Source of the DNA: Mesobacterium_A hydrothermale
GTDB lineage: Bacteria; Pseudomonadota; Alphaproteobacteria; Rhodobacterales; Rhodobacteraceae
Direction: 5' to 3'
Length of the DNA: 64,000 nucleotides
NCBI RefSeq assembly: GCF_035818635.1
Contig: NZ_JAYLLH010000010.1
Location: forward strand, 82,856-146,855
Position numbers and translations under genes: made by a program. This document shows positions 1 through 7,620 of this stretch, piece by piece; the stretch's first letter is position 1, and each line of letters starts with the position of its first letter. The notes under the pieces are model-generated. The model had not been told where the DNA came from and searched no databases. It was given only the letters and a program-made list of their open reading frames with translations.

Positions 1-240
1 GAGGGGGCGACCCCTCCGGCTCTCTTCAGCCAGACCGGTTGGCCTGACCTGATGGTCCGAATTCGGGTCGTCGCCACGCGCCCCCGGAGTGAAGTCCCGG
101 AACGAATGTCTGGTCCCGCCTCAGGCAGGAATTACAGGCTTTTGCCAACCCACCGTCTCGGACGAAATAGGGGTTCCGCGAATCGTCACGAAACCCCGTG
201 CCTGCGCAATAGGCCTTTTGCTTTCAATTGTGAAGGGGCG
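1..240 (-). promoter_or_regulatory. Putative L10-type leader region between rplA and the off-window next ribosomal gene
   Basis: This stretch lies downstream of rplA on the minus strand, after the rplA terminator. In bacteria the gene that follows rplA is normally rplJ, whose mRNA leader binds the L10-L12 complex for autogenous control. Read on the minus strand the region is rich in short complementary blocks, for example the pair around 155-165 and 205-215 with complementary GGGGTTyCG-type words. No convincing gene is present. Assigning it as an L10 leader is inference from synteny; I did not fold it or match it to a covariance model. Confidence 0.35.
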
Positions 241-282
241 ATGTCGGAAAATCCCCTGGCCCACTGCAAAAACACCTGTGCC

Positions 283-313
283 CAAAAAGAAAAGAGCGGG
301 GTTTTCGCCCCGC
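283..313 (-). terminator. Rho-independent terminator after rplA
   Basis: A 6-bp GC stem (GCGGGG at 296-301 with CCCCGC at 308-313) is followed, on the minus strand, by a U-rich tract complementary to the A-rich run at 283-293. It lies 28 bp past the rplA stop and would separate rplKA from the next ribosomal genes, or attenuate transcription into them. Confidence 0.8.
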
Positions 314-340
314 CCTTCCCGATCGTTTGCGATCCGCAGA

Positions 341-1039
341 TCACTCGACGTTGGCCGAGTCCACTGCGATCGTCACACCCGGACCCATGGTCGAGCTGAG
401 CGCGATCTTTTTCATGTAGGTGCCCTTGGCGCCCGACGGCTTGGCCTTTGCAACAGCGCTGACGAAGGCGCGGATGTTTTCGGCCAGCTTGGCTTCGTCG
501 AACGATGCCTTGCCGACGCCTGCATGCACAACACCGCCCTTTTCAGCGCGGAACTGGACCTGGCCGCCCTTGGCGTCCTTGACGGCTTGCGCCACGTCCA
601 TGGTCACAGTGCCGACCTTCGGGTTCGGCATCAGGTTGCGCGGGCCAAGCACCTTACCCAGACGACCGACGATCGGCATCATGTCCGGGGTTGCGATGCA
701 GCGATCAAAGTCGATCGTGCCGCCCTGAATGGTTTCCATCAGGTCTTCTGCACCGACGATATCGGCGCCGGCGGCGGTTGCTTCGTCAGCTTTCGGGCCA
801 CGGGCGAACACGGCGACACGCATGGTTTTACCGGTGCCGTTGGGCAGGCCGATCACACCGCGCACCATCTGGTCTGCGTGACGGGTATCGACGCCCAGGT
901 TCATCGCGATCTCGACGGTTTCGTCGAACTTTGCGTTGGCGTTGGACTTCACCAGTGCGACGGCTTCTTCGACCGTCAGGTCGTCTTTGCCGGCGAATGC
1001 TTCACGGGCGGCGCGGGTGCGTTTTCCGAGTTTTGCCAT
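341..1039 (-). CDS. rplA: 50S ribosomal protein L1
   Basis: This encodes ribosomal protein L1 (232 aa, normal family length), which builds the mobile L1 stalk at the E site of the large subunit and in many bacteria represses its own L11-L1 mRNA. The sequence is colinear with L1 over its whole length, including MAKLGKRTRAAREAF at the start and the conserved GRLGKVLGPRNLMPNPK motif near residue 125. It follows rplK with a 1-nt gap, so the two are certainly cotranscribed, and is followed by a strong terminator. The start is fixed by homology and by the tight junction with rplK. Confidence 0.98.
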   Translation of the reverse strand: MAKLGKRTRAAREAFAGKDDLTVEEAVALVKSNANAKFDETVEIAMNLGVDTRHADQMVRGVIGLPNGTGKTMRVAVFARGPKADEATAAGADIVGAEDLMETIQGGTIDFDRCIATPDMMPIVGRLGKVLGPRNLMPNPKVGTVTMDVAQAVKDAKGGQVQFRAEKGGVVHAGVGKASFDEAKLAENIRAFVSAVAKAKPSGAKGTYMKKIALSSTMGPGVTIAVDSANVE

Positions 1040-1040
1040 C

Positions 1041-1490
1041 TTACTTCACCTCGATGCCCATGGACTTCGCGGAGCCCAGGATGATCTGCATTGCGGCTTC
1101 CACGTCGTTCGCGTTGAGGTCCTTCATCTTGGCCTCGGCGATTTCGCGCACCTGCTTGGTGGTCACGGTCGCAATGGTTTCACGGCCGGGCTTTTCGGCA
1201 CCGCGCGGACGGTTGCGCTTGCCAACGGGCTTCAGGCCAGCAGCTTTCTTCAGGAAATAGGACGCCGGCGGCGTCTTGATGTCCATGGTGAAGGACTTGT
1301 CCTGATAATAGGTGATCACGGTCGGGCACGGCGCGCCGGGCTCCATTTCCTGCGTCTTGGCGTTGAACGCCTTGCAGAATTCCATGATGTTGATGCCGCG
1401 CTGACCCAGGGCGGGGCCCACGGGCGGCGACGGGTTGGCTTTGCCTGCAGGGATCTGCAGCTTCATCTTGCCGGCGAGCTTCTTGGCCAT
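1041..1490 (-). CDS. rplK: 50S ribosomal protein L11
   Basis: Ribosomal protein L11 (149 aa) binds 23S rRNA in the GTPase-associated centre, where translation factors such as EF-G and EF-Tu act. The N-terminal domain carries the proline-rich helix motif (PAGKANPSPPVGPALGQRGINI), and the C-terminal rRNA-binding domain ends in the typical helix with SAKSMGIEV. It is the first gene of the rplK-rplA pair. A terminator lies about 230 bp upstream, after nusG, so rplKA probably has its own promoter within 1491-1720, although I could not identify convincing promoter boxes. Confidence 0.98.
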   Translation of the reverse strand: MAKKLAGKMKLQIPAGKANPSPPVGPALGQRGINIMEFCKAFNAKTQEMEPGAPCPTVITYYQDKSFTMDIKTPPASYFLKKAAGLKPVGKRNRPRGAEKPGRETIATVTTKQVREIAEAKMKDLNANDVEAAMQIILGSAKSMGIEVK

Positions 1491-1720
1491 CGGCGTTCTC
1501 CTTTACAACACCCTTGGGACGCGTCCCTTGGGCAGGTTATGTTGCGTGGTCTGGTCCGGGTTTCGCGAAACCCTCGCCTCCCACGTTTGGCACACCACCC
1601 GAGTCGCCCCGGCCAGCATGAAGGCGCCGAATAGGGCAGCGCGCCCCAAAACGCAAGGGGTCTTGGCCCCGGCGAAACAGTGGCAACGCCAAACAGGCCC
1701 CGAATACAAACCCGGACACA

Positions 1721-1746
1721 AAAAAGGCGCCTGACCGGCGCCTTTT
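1721..1746 (-). terminator. Rho-independent terminator after nusG
   Basis: A perfect GGCGCC/GGCGCC stem (1726-1731 with 1737-1742, 5-nt loop) is flanked by A-run and T-run sequences that extend the helix to about 10 bp. On the minus strand the stem is followed by a run of Ts. It lies 22 bp beyond the nusG stop, so nusG and rplK-rplA are at least partly separate transcription units. Confidence 0.85.
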
Positions 1747-1768
1747 GCTTGTCTGTCCTGGCGGCAGA

Positions 1769-2302
1769 TCAACCCTGCTTCGTCACCTGGGTGAATTCAA
1801 GCTCCACCGGGGTTTCGCGACCAAAGATCGACACCGACACCTTCAGGCGCTGGTTGTCTTCATCGACTTCCTCGATCATGCCATCAAACCCTTCGAACGG
1901 GCCATCGTTGACCTTGACCCTTTCGCCGATCTCGAACCGGATCAGGGTGCGCGGCTGTTCTTCGCCTTCGGCGACGCGGCCAAGGATCGCCTCGACCTCG
2001 GCATCGCGCATCGGCATCGGGCGGCCTTGCGGCCCCAGGAACCCGGTGACCCGATTGATCGAGTTCACAAGGTGATAGCCACGGTCGGACATTTCCATCC
2101 GCACAAGCACGTACCCAGGCATGAAGCGGCGTTCGGTCGTGACCTTCTTGCCGCGACGCACCTCGATCACTTCCTCGGTCGGAACCAGAACCTCGTCGAT
2201 CTGATCCTGCAACCCCTGCTCTTCCACAGCTTGCCGGATCTGCTCGGCGATTTTCTTCTCGAAATTCGAGAGCACGCTGACCGAATACCACCGCTTCGCC
2301 AT
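1769..2302 (-). CDS. nusG: Transcription termination/antitermination protein NusG
   Basis: NusG (177 aa with this start) binds RNA polymerase and couples it to Rho or to ribosomal protein S10. The N-terminal NGN domain starts with MAKRWYSVSVLSNFEKK, which is the usual start in alphaproteobacteria. The C-terminal KOW domain contains VKVNDGPFEGFDGMIEEVD. An upstream in-frame ATG at 2350 would add 16 non-homologous residues and is less likely. The gene lies 191 bp downstream of secE in the conserved tRNA-Trp-secE-nusG order and ends in its own terminator. Confidence 0.97.
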   Translation of the reverse strand: MAKRWYSVSVLSNFEKKIAEQIRQAVEEQGLQDQIDEVLVPTEEVIEVRRGKKVTTERRFMPGYVLVRMEMSDRGYHLVNSINRVTGFLGPQGRPMPMRDAEVEAILGRVAEGEEQPRTLIRFEIGERVKVNDGPFEGFDGMIEEVDEDNQRLKVSVSIFGRETPVELEFTQVTKQG

Positions 2303-2493
2303 CTGGTCCCAAACCCTTGTCCTGTGCCGGTATGTTCCGGCTGTCGTCATTACGACCGCCCATCGCGGTCACCCAAAACGAAAAGCGGCGTGCGACACGA
2401 ATCTGTGCACGCCTCGCTTTGGGAAGTTGCATGTCCCTACCCGCGGGTCGCAGCGAATTCAAGAGCGTCCCGCGGTCTTCCTGTTGGCCAGGC

Positions 2494-2691
2494 TCAGCCA
2501 AGCATTGACAGTACGGCCTTCAGCCCTTCGCGGATACCGATATCGACCAGCGAAAAGAACGTGGCGGTCAGCGCGGCCAGGATGAACACCATCATCGTCG
2601 TCAGCATGACCTCGCGGCGCGACGGCCAGACGATCTTGGCGACTTCGGCGCGGACTTCATGGATGAACTGGATGGGGTTTTTCGTGGCCAT
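2494..2691 (-). CDS. secE: Preprotein translocase subunit SecE
   Basis: SecE (65 aa) is the small essential subunit of the SecYEG protein channel in the inner membrane. This is the short alphaproteobacterial form. An amphipathic segment with the hallmark AEVAKIVWPSRREV motif (about residues 15-28) leads into one transmembrane helix (about 29-50). It follows tRNA-Trp and precedes nusG, the classical arrangement. Confidence 0.96.
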   Translation of the reverse strand: MATKNPIQFIHEVRAEVAKIVWPSRREVMLTTMMVFILAALTATFFSLVDIGIREGLKAVLSMLG

Positions 2692-2799
2692 GGAGCAGCC
2701 TTCCGTTGCGCGAATGGATATCAGTTTGCGGCGATATACGCGCGCCCCGCCAAGGAAACAAGCCCGCGACAGGTCAAACGGACATCGAATGTCTGAAAG

Positions 2800-2875
2800 T
2801 GGCAGGGGCAGCAGGGTTCGAACCCGCGACCTACGGTTTTGGAGACCGTCGCTCTACCAGCTGAGCTATACCCCT
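2800..2875 (-). tRNA. tRNA-Trp (anticodon CCA)
   Basis: The minus strand folds into a complete 76-nt tRNA. The 7-bp acceptor stem is AGGGGTA paired with TGCCCCT (one G-T pair), with discriminator G and an encoded CCA end. The D-arm contains AGCTCAGCTGGTAGAGC, the anticodon loop reads CTCCAAA giving anticodon CCA, and the T-arm contains GGTTCGAACCC. It lies just upstream of secE, as in many proteobacteria. Confidence 0.98.
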
Positions 2876-3321
2876 AAGGCCGAGCCGGGGATTAGCCGAT
2901 GCCCGAAGGGTAATCAAGAGGGCATGACACGAAATCTCGCACGGTTCCGAGGATATGGCCCGGGGCGATCTGGGCCTTCGGTGGATCAGCCACGCCCTGG
3001 GTACGGGAAAATTTCCGCGAGCACGAAATTTTTTCCTGTCGCGATCACATGGTTTTCACCTCCGCTCTCGCCGGTTCACGCGATTGGGTAAAAGGGTGTC
3101 TTGCGTCGCTCTAAAACCCGCACCCCGCCCGGCTGATCCGCTTTACCTGTGCCTGCCCGCTTCCGTTCAAGGGCACGGTCACGCGACCCGGCGCGCGCAA
3201 TTCGTGATTTCAAATCGGGCGGCTCGTACCCCACTTCAGCGTGGCCGACACAGAGTGCCGACGGACAAAAACATGGTTACCGGCCCCCAGACCGGGGCCA
3301 CAAACAGAAAGGACCAAGACC
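2876..3321. other. 446-bp intergenic region between tRNA-Trp and a small secreted-protein gene
   Basis: This divergent region must hold the promoters of the tRNA-Trp-secE-nusG unit (minus) and the gene starting at 3322 (plus). The one clear element is an AT-rich inverted repeat, AAAATTTC at 3008-3015 and GAAATTTT at 3025-3032, with a 9-nt spacer. I see no convincing coding region; the short ORFs here lack family resemblance and good ribosome-binding sites. Confidence 0.6.
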
Positions 3322-3564
3322 ATGAAAAACCTCATCCTGACCTCCGCACTTGCTCTGGCCACCCTGACCGGGGTAGCATACGCAACAACGTCCGACGTCA
3401 ATGTCACCAGTGGTGACCTGGCGATCATCCAGCACTATGCCCCCGGTGACGATGTCACGGGCCTGAGCCCGCAGGACATGGAAACGCTGTTGTCGTACAT
3501 CCACTCCGGCCGGACCGAGAGCGAGAAGTTCGACTTCGTGCGCGGCTGGCTGGAACACTCGTAA
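3322..3564 (+). CDS. Small secreted protein of unknown function
   Basis: An 80-aa product begins MKNLILTSALALATLTGVAYA, a clear Sec signal peptide with likely cleavage after AYA. The mature part is about 59 residues, acidic and without cysteines. It ends in a segment (LSPQDMETLLSYIHSGRTES) that looks helical. The start at 3322 is chosen over the upstream ATG at 3241 because of the signal peptide and the AGAAAGGACC ribosome-binding site at 3306-3315. I do not recognise the family. It stands alone, convergent with the acetyltransferase gene downstream. Confidence 0.75.
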   Translation: MKNLILTSALALATLTGVAYATTSDVNVTSGDLAIIQHYAPGDDVTGLSPQDMETLLSYIHSGRTESEKFDFVRGWLEHS

Positions 3565-3616
3565 CAGGTTCCGGCCAACCAGCCGCAAGGTTCCCGATCT
3601 TGCGCTGATCCCTCAG

Positions 3617-3647
3617 AGCGGCGACCCGTCAGTAACGGGCCGCCGCT
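3617..3647 (+). terminator. Possible terminator between convergent genes
   Basis: A long hairpin pairs AGCGGCG-a-CCCGT (3617-3629) with ACGGG-c-CGCCGCT (3635-3647) around a 5-nt loop and is followed by TTG. It begins about 50 bp after the stop at 3564 and overlaps the 3' end of the minus-strand acetyltransferase gene. The T tract is short, so function as a terminator is uncertain. Confidence 0.4.
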
Positions 3648-4288
3648 TTGCGCAAGGCGTCCAGATCGCCGCCGCAGATCGCCGCTTCGGATTGCAGGAT
3701 GCGGTCGATGGGCCAATCCCACCAGCACAGTTTTTGCAGCTCTGTGACGATTTCAGGCGCAAACCGCGGGCGTAGCACCTGTGCCGGATTGCCGCCGACG
3801 ATGCTGTAGGCGGGGATCCGTCCGCCCACAACGCTGCCCGCGCCGATGATCACGCCATTGCCGATTTCGGCGCCTGGCAGGATCATGGCGCCGGCACCGA
3901 TCCAGACATCGTGACCAACCATGGTATCCCGGCCCGGTCCCGGCATCGACGGGCGACCCGGCGCGGTGGCACCATCGAAAATGGCGAACGGATAAGACGA
4001 GAACCCGTCATACCGATGGTTGGCCGAGGCGGTGATGAATTGCACACCGCTGGCGATCTGACAAAACTTGCCGATCACCAGCTTTTCCGGCGAGAACGGA
4101 AAAAGATAAGGCGCCAGCGTCGCCCCCCAGTCCTGGGGTGGGTGATGCGCGCTGGCATAGGTGTAGTCGCCCACCTCGATGCGGGGGTGCTCAATCACGG
4201 GTTTCAGGAAAACGGTGCCCGGGTGGGCTGTGCCATCCGGCAGGATGACAGGGTTGCGCACGTCCGGCGCAGGAAATTGGGCAGGCAT
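3629..4288 (-). CDS. CatB/Vat-like hexapeptide-repeat acetyltransferase
   Basis: A 219-aa member of the xenobiotic acetyltransferase branch of the left-handed beta-helix (hexapeptide repeat) superfamily, which transfers acetyl from acetyl-CoA to a hydroxyl group. Typical features are KLVIGKFCQIASGVQFI, the catalytic-region SANHRYDG (His), HDVWIGAGAMILPGAEIG repeats and the C-terminal GGNPAQVLRPRF motif. Family members include CatB and Vat resistance enzymes, but most chromosomal homologues have unknown acceptors, so drug resistance should not be assumed. The start at 4288 is preceded by GGAGGT; an upstream in-frame codon at 4351 would add an unrelated 21-residue tail. Confidence 0.85.
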   Translation of the reverse strand: MPAQFPAPDVRNPVILPDGTAHPGTVFLKPVIEHPRIEVGDYTYASAHHPPQDWGATLAPYLFPFSPEKLVIGKFCQIASGVQFITASANHRYDGFSSYPFAIFDGATAPGRPSMPGPGRDTMVGHDVWIGAGAMILPGAEIGNGVIIGAGSVVGGRIPAYSIVGGNPAQVLRPRFAPEIVTELQKLCWWDWPIDRILQSEAAICGGDLDALRKAAARY

Positions 4289-4412
4289 GGGACCTCCGGG
4301 TCTGCAAGCGTTTCGGAAAAACGATTCAGATCGCGGTCTTGTCCATGTCACCCTCCATCGGTTTCGGACGAAACCTTAGCAGGTTACGTACAAAACCGAA
4401 AGGGTGGCCCGG

Positions 4413-5408
4413 TCAGATCCAGCGCAGCCGCCGCAGGATCACCATCTGCAGCGCCACCAGCAAAACCAACGCGCCAGAGAACACCCAGAACGCGCCGGGC
4501 GTACTGGCCCCGGGCAACCCCGCCACATTGATGCCGAACAGGCCGGTCAGAAAGCCCAGCGGCAGGAACAGTGCCGACAGGATCGACAACAGGTACATGT
4601 TTCGGTTCAGCCGGTCCGACAACTGCGAGGCAAGCTCGTCGCGTACCAGCGCCATACGATCGCGCATCGCATCTGCGTCTTCCACGATCCGCTCCAACGC
4701 ATCCAGTTCCTCGGCGAGATGGCGCAGGTCTTCGGGTTCCAGCCAGTCGGGATAGCCCGTCTGCAACATCCGCATCGCATCCCGCTGCGGCTGAAGATAA
4801 CGGCGCAAGATGATCGCGCGACGGCGCAGTTCGATCAGCCGGGGACGGATGTCTTCGGGCGGGCTGTCGGAAAGCACCTCTTCCTCAAGCATGTCGGCCT
4901 GTTCTTCCAGCCCGCTCCAGAAATCCTCGATCCGGAAATTCAGCCGTTCCGTAAGGCGCACCAGAAAGTCCGCCGCGTCGGTTGGTCCCGTGCCAAGGCG
5001 CAGCGATTCGGCGATGTCGCCGACGGCATGCACCCGTCGGCGCGACAGGCTGACAATGCGGTGCGGGTCAACCCAGAGCCGGACCGAGACCATGTCCTCG
5101 GGATCCTGACCGGTGTTCATGTTGATTCCGCGCAGGATCACGATCAGCCCGTCCCCCACGCGGGTCACCCGGGGGCGCGTTTCCTCGGCCACCAGCGCAT
5201 CGACGATGCTGGCGTCGAGATAGGACAGGTTTTCCGCGATCCAGTCGGGCGTTTGCGGGTTCTGGGCCCGCAGATGCACCCAGGCCAGCGTATCGGCGCG
5301 CAACAGGTCAGGCACGCGCGCGCCCTCAAGCGGCTGGCCGGCGTCGGCCCCGTCCAGCACGAAGGCACAGGAAATCGGATGATCTGCCTGGGAATGGATA
5401 TCGCTCAT
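4413..5408 (-). CDS. zntB: ZntB-type CorA-family metal transporter
   Basis: A 331-aa inner-membrane protein of the CorA superfamily, ZntB branch (zinc and related divalent cations). The first ~270 residues form the soluble funnel domain, with long helices such as PRLIELRRRAIILRRYLQPQRDA. Two C-terminal transmembrane helices follow (about 272-292 and 303-324), separated by a loop with GLFGINVAGLPG. That GIN-type loop replaces the GMN of CorA itself and is typical of ZntB. Transport direction cannot be told from sequence. The gene is flanked by the acetyltransferase and tuf, with no evident operon partner. Confidence 0.85.
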   Translation of the reverse strand: MSDIHSQADHPISCAFVLDGADAGQPLEGARVPDLLRADTLAWVHLRAQNPQTPDWIAENLSYLDASIVDALVAEETRPRVTRVGDGLIVILRGINMNTGQDPEDMVSVRLWVDPHRIVSLSRRRVHAVGDIAESLRLGTGPTDAADFLVRLTERLNFRIEDFWSGLEEQADMLEEEVLSDSPPEDIRPRLIELRRRAIILRRYLQPQRDAMRMLQTGYPDWLEPEDLRHLAEELDALERIVEDADAMRDRMALVRDELASQLSDRLNRNMYLLSILSALFLPLGFLTGLFGINVAGLPGASTPGAFWVFSGALVLLVALQMVILRRLRWI

Positions 5409-5448
5409 GCGGTCAAGATTACGACCACGGGCAATCCGCGCCTAGAGC

Positions 5449-5480
5449 AAAAGGAAAGGGCCGCCCGGTTCGGGCGGCCC
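5449..5480 (-). terminator. Rho-independent terminator after tuf
   Basis: A perfect 10-bp stem, GGGCCGCCCG (5458-5467) with CGGGCGGCCC (5471-5480), has a 3-nt loop. On the minus strand it is followed by a T-rich tract complementary to the A-rich run at 5449-5457. It begins 34 bp past the tuf stop. Confidence 0.9.
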
Positions 5481-5513
5481 TTGGAACATGGTGTGGCCGT
5501 TGCGGTCCAGGTC

Positions 5514-6689
5514 TTATTCGATGACCTTGGAGACGACGCCCGAACCGACGGTGCGGCCGCCTTCGCGGATGGCGAAGCGCAGGCCGTCTTCCATGGCGAT
5601 CGGTGCGATCAGCTCGACGGTGAACTTCAGGTTGTCGCCCGGCATCACCATCTCGGTGCCTTCCGGCAGCTCAACCGTCCCGGTCACGTCGGTGGTCCGG
5701 AAGTAGAACTGCGGACGGTAGTTCGCGAAGAACGGCGTGTGACGGCCGCCTTCTTCCTTGGTCAGGATGTAGACCTCGGCTTCGAACTTGGTGTGCGGGT
5801 TCACCGATTTCGGCTTGCACAGCACCTGGCCACGCTCAACCGCCTCGCGGTCGATGCCGCGCAGCAGCGCGCCGATGTTGTCGCCGGCTTCCCCGCGGTC
5901 CAGCAGCTTGCGGAACATTTCAACACCGGTACAGGTGGTGGTCTGCGTGTCCTTCAGGCCGACGATCTCGATGGTGTCACCCACGTTGATCACGCCACGC
6001 TCGACACGGCCGGTCACAACCGTGCCGCGGCCCGAGATCGAGAACACGTCTTCGATCGGCATCAGGAACGGCTGGTCAACCGCGCGCTCCGGCTGCGGGA
6101 TGTACGCGTCAACCGCTGCCATCAGTTCGCGGATCTTGTTCTCGCCGATTTCCGGGTCACGGCCTTCCATCGCCGCCAGCGCGGAACCCGCGATGATCGG
6201 AATGTCGTCGCCCGGGAAGTCGTACTCGGACAGCAGCTCGCGCACTTCCATTTCCACCAGCTCAAGCAGTTCCTCGTCGTCAACCTGGTCGACCTTGTTG
6301 AGGAACACCACCATCGCCGGAATACCGACCTGACGGCCCAGCAGGATGTGCTCGCGGGTCTGCGGCATCGGGCCGTCAGCCGCGTTCACAACCAGGATCG
6401 CGCCGTCCATCTGCGCCGCACCGGTGATCATGTTCTTCACGTAGTCGGCGTGGCCGGGGCAGTCGACGTGCGCATAGTGACGCGCGTCGGTTTCGTATTC
6501 CACGTGCGCGGTCGAGATGGTGATCCCGCGGGCTTTCTCTTCCGGCGCGCCGTCAATCTGGTCATACGCCTTGAAGTCACCGAAATACTTCGTGATCGCA
6601 GCCGTCAGCGTCGTCTTGCCGTGGTCAACGTGACCGATCGTGCCGATGTTGCAGTGCGGCTTGCCGCGCTCAAACTTTTCCTTTGCCAT
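5514..6689 (-). CDS. tuf: Elongation factor Tu
   Basis: EF-Tu (391 aa) delivers aminoacyl-tRNA to the ribosome as a GTP complex. The GTPase domain shows the P-loop GHVDHGKTT (about residues 18-26), switch II DCPGHADY, NKVD (base specificity) and GSAL. Domains 2 and 3 follow, with the near-invariant FRKLLDRGEAGDN and the C-terminal GGRTVGSGVVSKVIE. GGAGAG just upstream of the ATG is the ribosome-binding site. It appears monocistronic, with a strong terminator. In enterobacteria tufB adjoins tRNA genes and secE; here three unrelated genes lie between tuf and tRNA-Trp-secE. A second tuf copy in the genome is common but cannot be judged from this window. Confidence 0.99.
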   Translation of the reverse strand: MAKEKFERGKPHCNIGTIGHVDHGKTTLTAAITKYFGDFKAYDQIDGAPEEKARGITISTAHVEYETDARHYAHVDCPGHADYVKNMITGAAQMDGAILVVNAADGPMPQTREHILLGRQVGIPAMVVFLNKVDQVDDEELLELVEMEVRELLSEYDFPGDDIPIIAGSALAAMEGRDPEIGENKIRELMAAVDAYIPQPERAVDQPFLMPIEDVFSISGRGTVVTGRVERGVINVGDTIEIVGLKDTQTTTCTGVEMFRKLLDRGEAGDNIGALLRGIDREAVERGQVLCKPKSVNPHTKFEAEVYILTKEEGGRHTPFFANYRPQFYFRTTDVTGTVELPEGTEMVMPGDNLKFTVELIAPIAMEDGLRFAIREGGRTVGSGVVSKVIE

Positions 6690-6743
6690 CTCTCCACACG
6701 CCTCGTGGTTTGGGGGTCCCCTGACCCGGGTTTCATCGCGGGC

Positions 6744-6772
6744 CGTTTATTGGGTGACACAGGGAAAATCAA
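6744..6772 (-). promoter_or_regulatory. tuf: Candidate tuf promoter
   Basis: On the minus strand a TTGATT box (6767-6772) is followed after 17 nt by TAAACG (6744-6749), about 55 bp upstream of the tuf start codon. The -35 is good but the -10 is weak, so this is only a candidate found by eye. Confidence 0.3.
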
Positions 6773-6840
6773 GCACTACCTGAACAGTTCCCGGCGACGC
6801 ATCACTTCGCCGCCGACAGGGGTCGGCTTGCCGCCCCGGG

Positions 6841-7497
6841 CTAGCCTTCGGCGGGCGTTTCCGGCAGGGCGGCGGGCTCTTGCGTGGTGGTTTCCGTCGC
6901 CTGGGCTTCGGGCACTGCTGGCGTTTCGGGGGCAACGCTTTCGGGGACAAGCGCGGGCACCTGGCCAAAGCGGTCGTTGGCCTCAAGCCCGCCAAACCAG
7001 CCCTTTTCGGCCTGCATCTTGCGCATCCACTTTTCCAGTTCCAGCGCGACATCGTCCGCCAGAATGCGAATCTGGTCTTCGCGGGTGTTGGCCAGCCGCG
7101 ATTCGAACACCTTGATGACGCTGATGACTTCGGTCTCTTCGTTCAGCTTCTTGCCAGCGGCGTCGTCCCAGACAGTGACCCGCAGCGCCAGCGCCGATTT
7201 GCCCGGGACCACGGGCGGCGGAAGGGAATAGGCTTCGACGCTGATCCCCAGGTGGTAATACTTGTCGCCCTCAAAGCGGCGGAACCGTTTTTCGACCGCG
7301 GTGTCGACCGCGGCGATCCATTCCTCTTTCGTCGCATCGCGCGACACCAGCAGCTTTTCCAGATTGGGCGCCACGATCCCGGCATGTCCAAGACGGAAAT
7401 CGCCCAGCGGTTCCCCCGGCTTTTCAAGGTCGTCGGTCGATGCTGCGCAAGCGGCAAGGCCAAGCAGCATCGAAAAGACAAGAAACAGTCGGCGCAT
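6841..7497 (-). CDS. Predicted lipoprotein of unknown function
   Basis: A 218-aa protein begins MRRLFLVFSMLLGLAACAAS, with a clear lipobox (LAAC) giving a lipidated Cys at residue 17. The central part (about 30-170) alternates strands and helices and includes YHLGISVEAYSLPP and LALRVTVWDDAAGKKLNEE. The last ~35 residues are a Pro/Ala/Glu/Thr-rich low-complexity tail. This resembles unnamed Rhodobacterales envelope proteins, but I cannot name a family. Much longer in-frame readings extend to 7797, antisense to the P450 gene; the lipoprotein signal fixes the start at 7497. It is divergent from the P450 gene, with 123 bp between starts. Confidence 0.8.
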   Translation of the reverse strand: MRRLFLVFSMLLGLAACAASTDDLEKPGEPLGDFRLGHAGIVAPNLEKLLVSRDATKEEWIAAVDTAVEKRFRRFEGDKYYHLGISVEAYSLPPPVVPGKSALALRVTVWDDAAGKKLNEETEVISVIKVFESRLANTREDQIRILADDVALELEKWMRKMQAEKGWFGGLEANDRFGQVPALVPESVAPETPAVPEAQATETTTQEPAALPETPAEG

Positions 7498-7620
7498 CGG
7501 GCCCCCCTCTCTGGCAACCGGGTCTGGATAGCCGAAGGGTGCGCCCGGCGCAATCGGCCCGGTCTTTCCGACCGCCAGGTTGCGCCCTATGTTAGGGGCA
7601 GGTTGCCTACGGGTGTTGTC

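Noticed and set aside
4404..7115. 900-codon plus-strand frame across zntB and tuf
   Set aside because: It is the antisense shadow of two well-supported minus-strand genes in GC-rich DNA, with composition typical of reverse frames.
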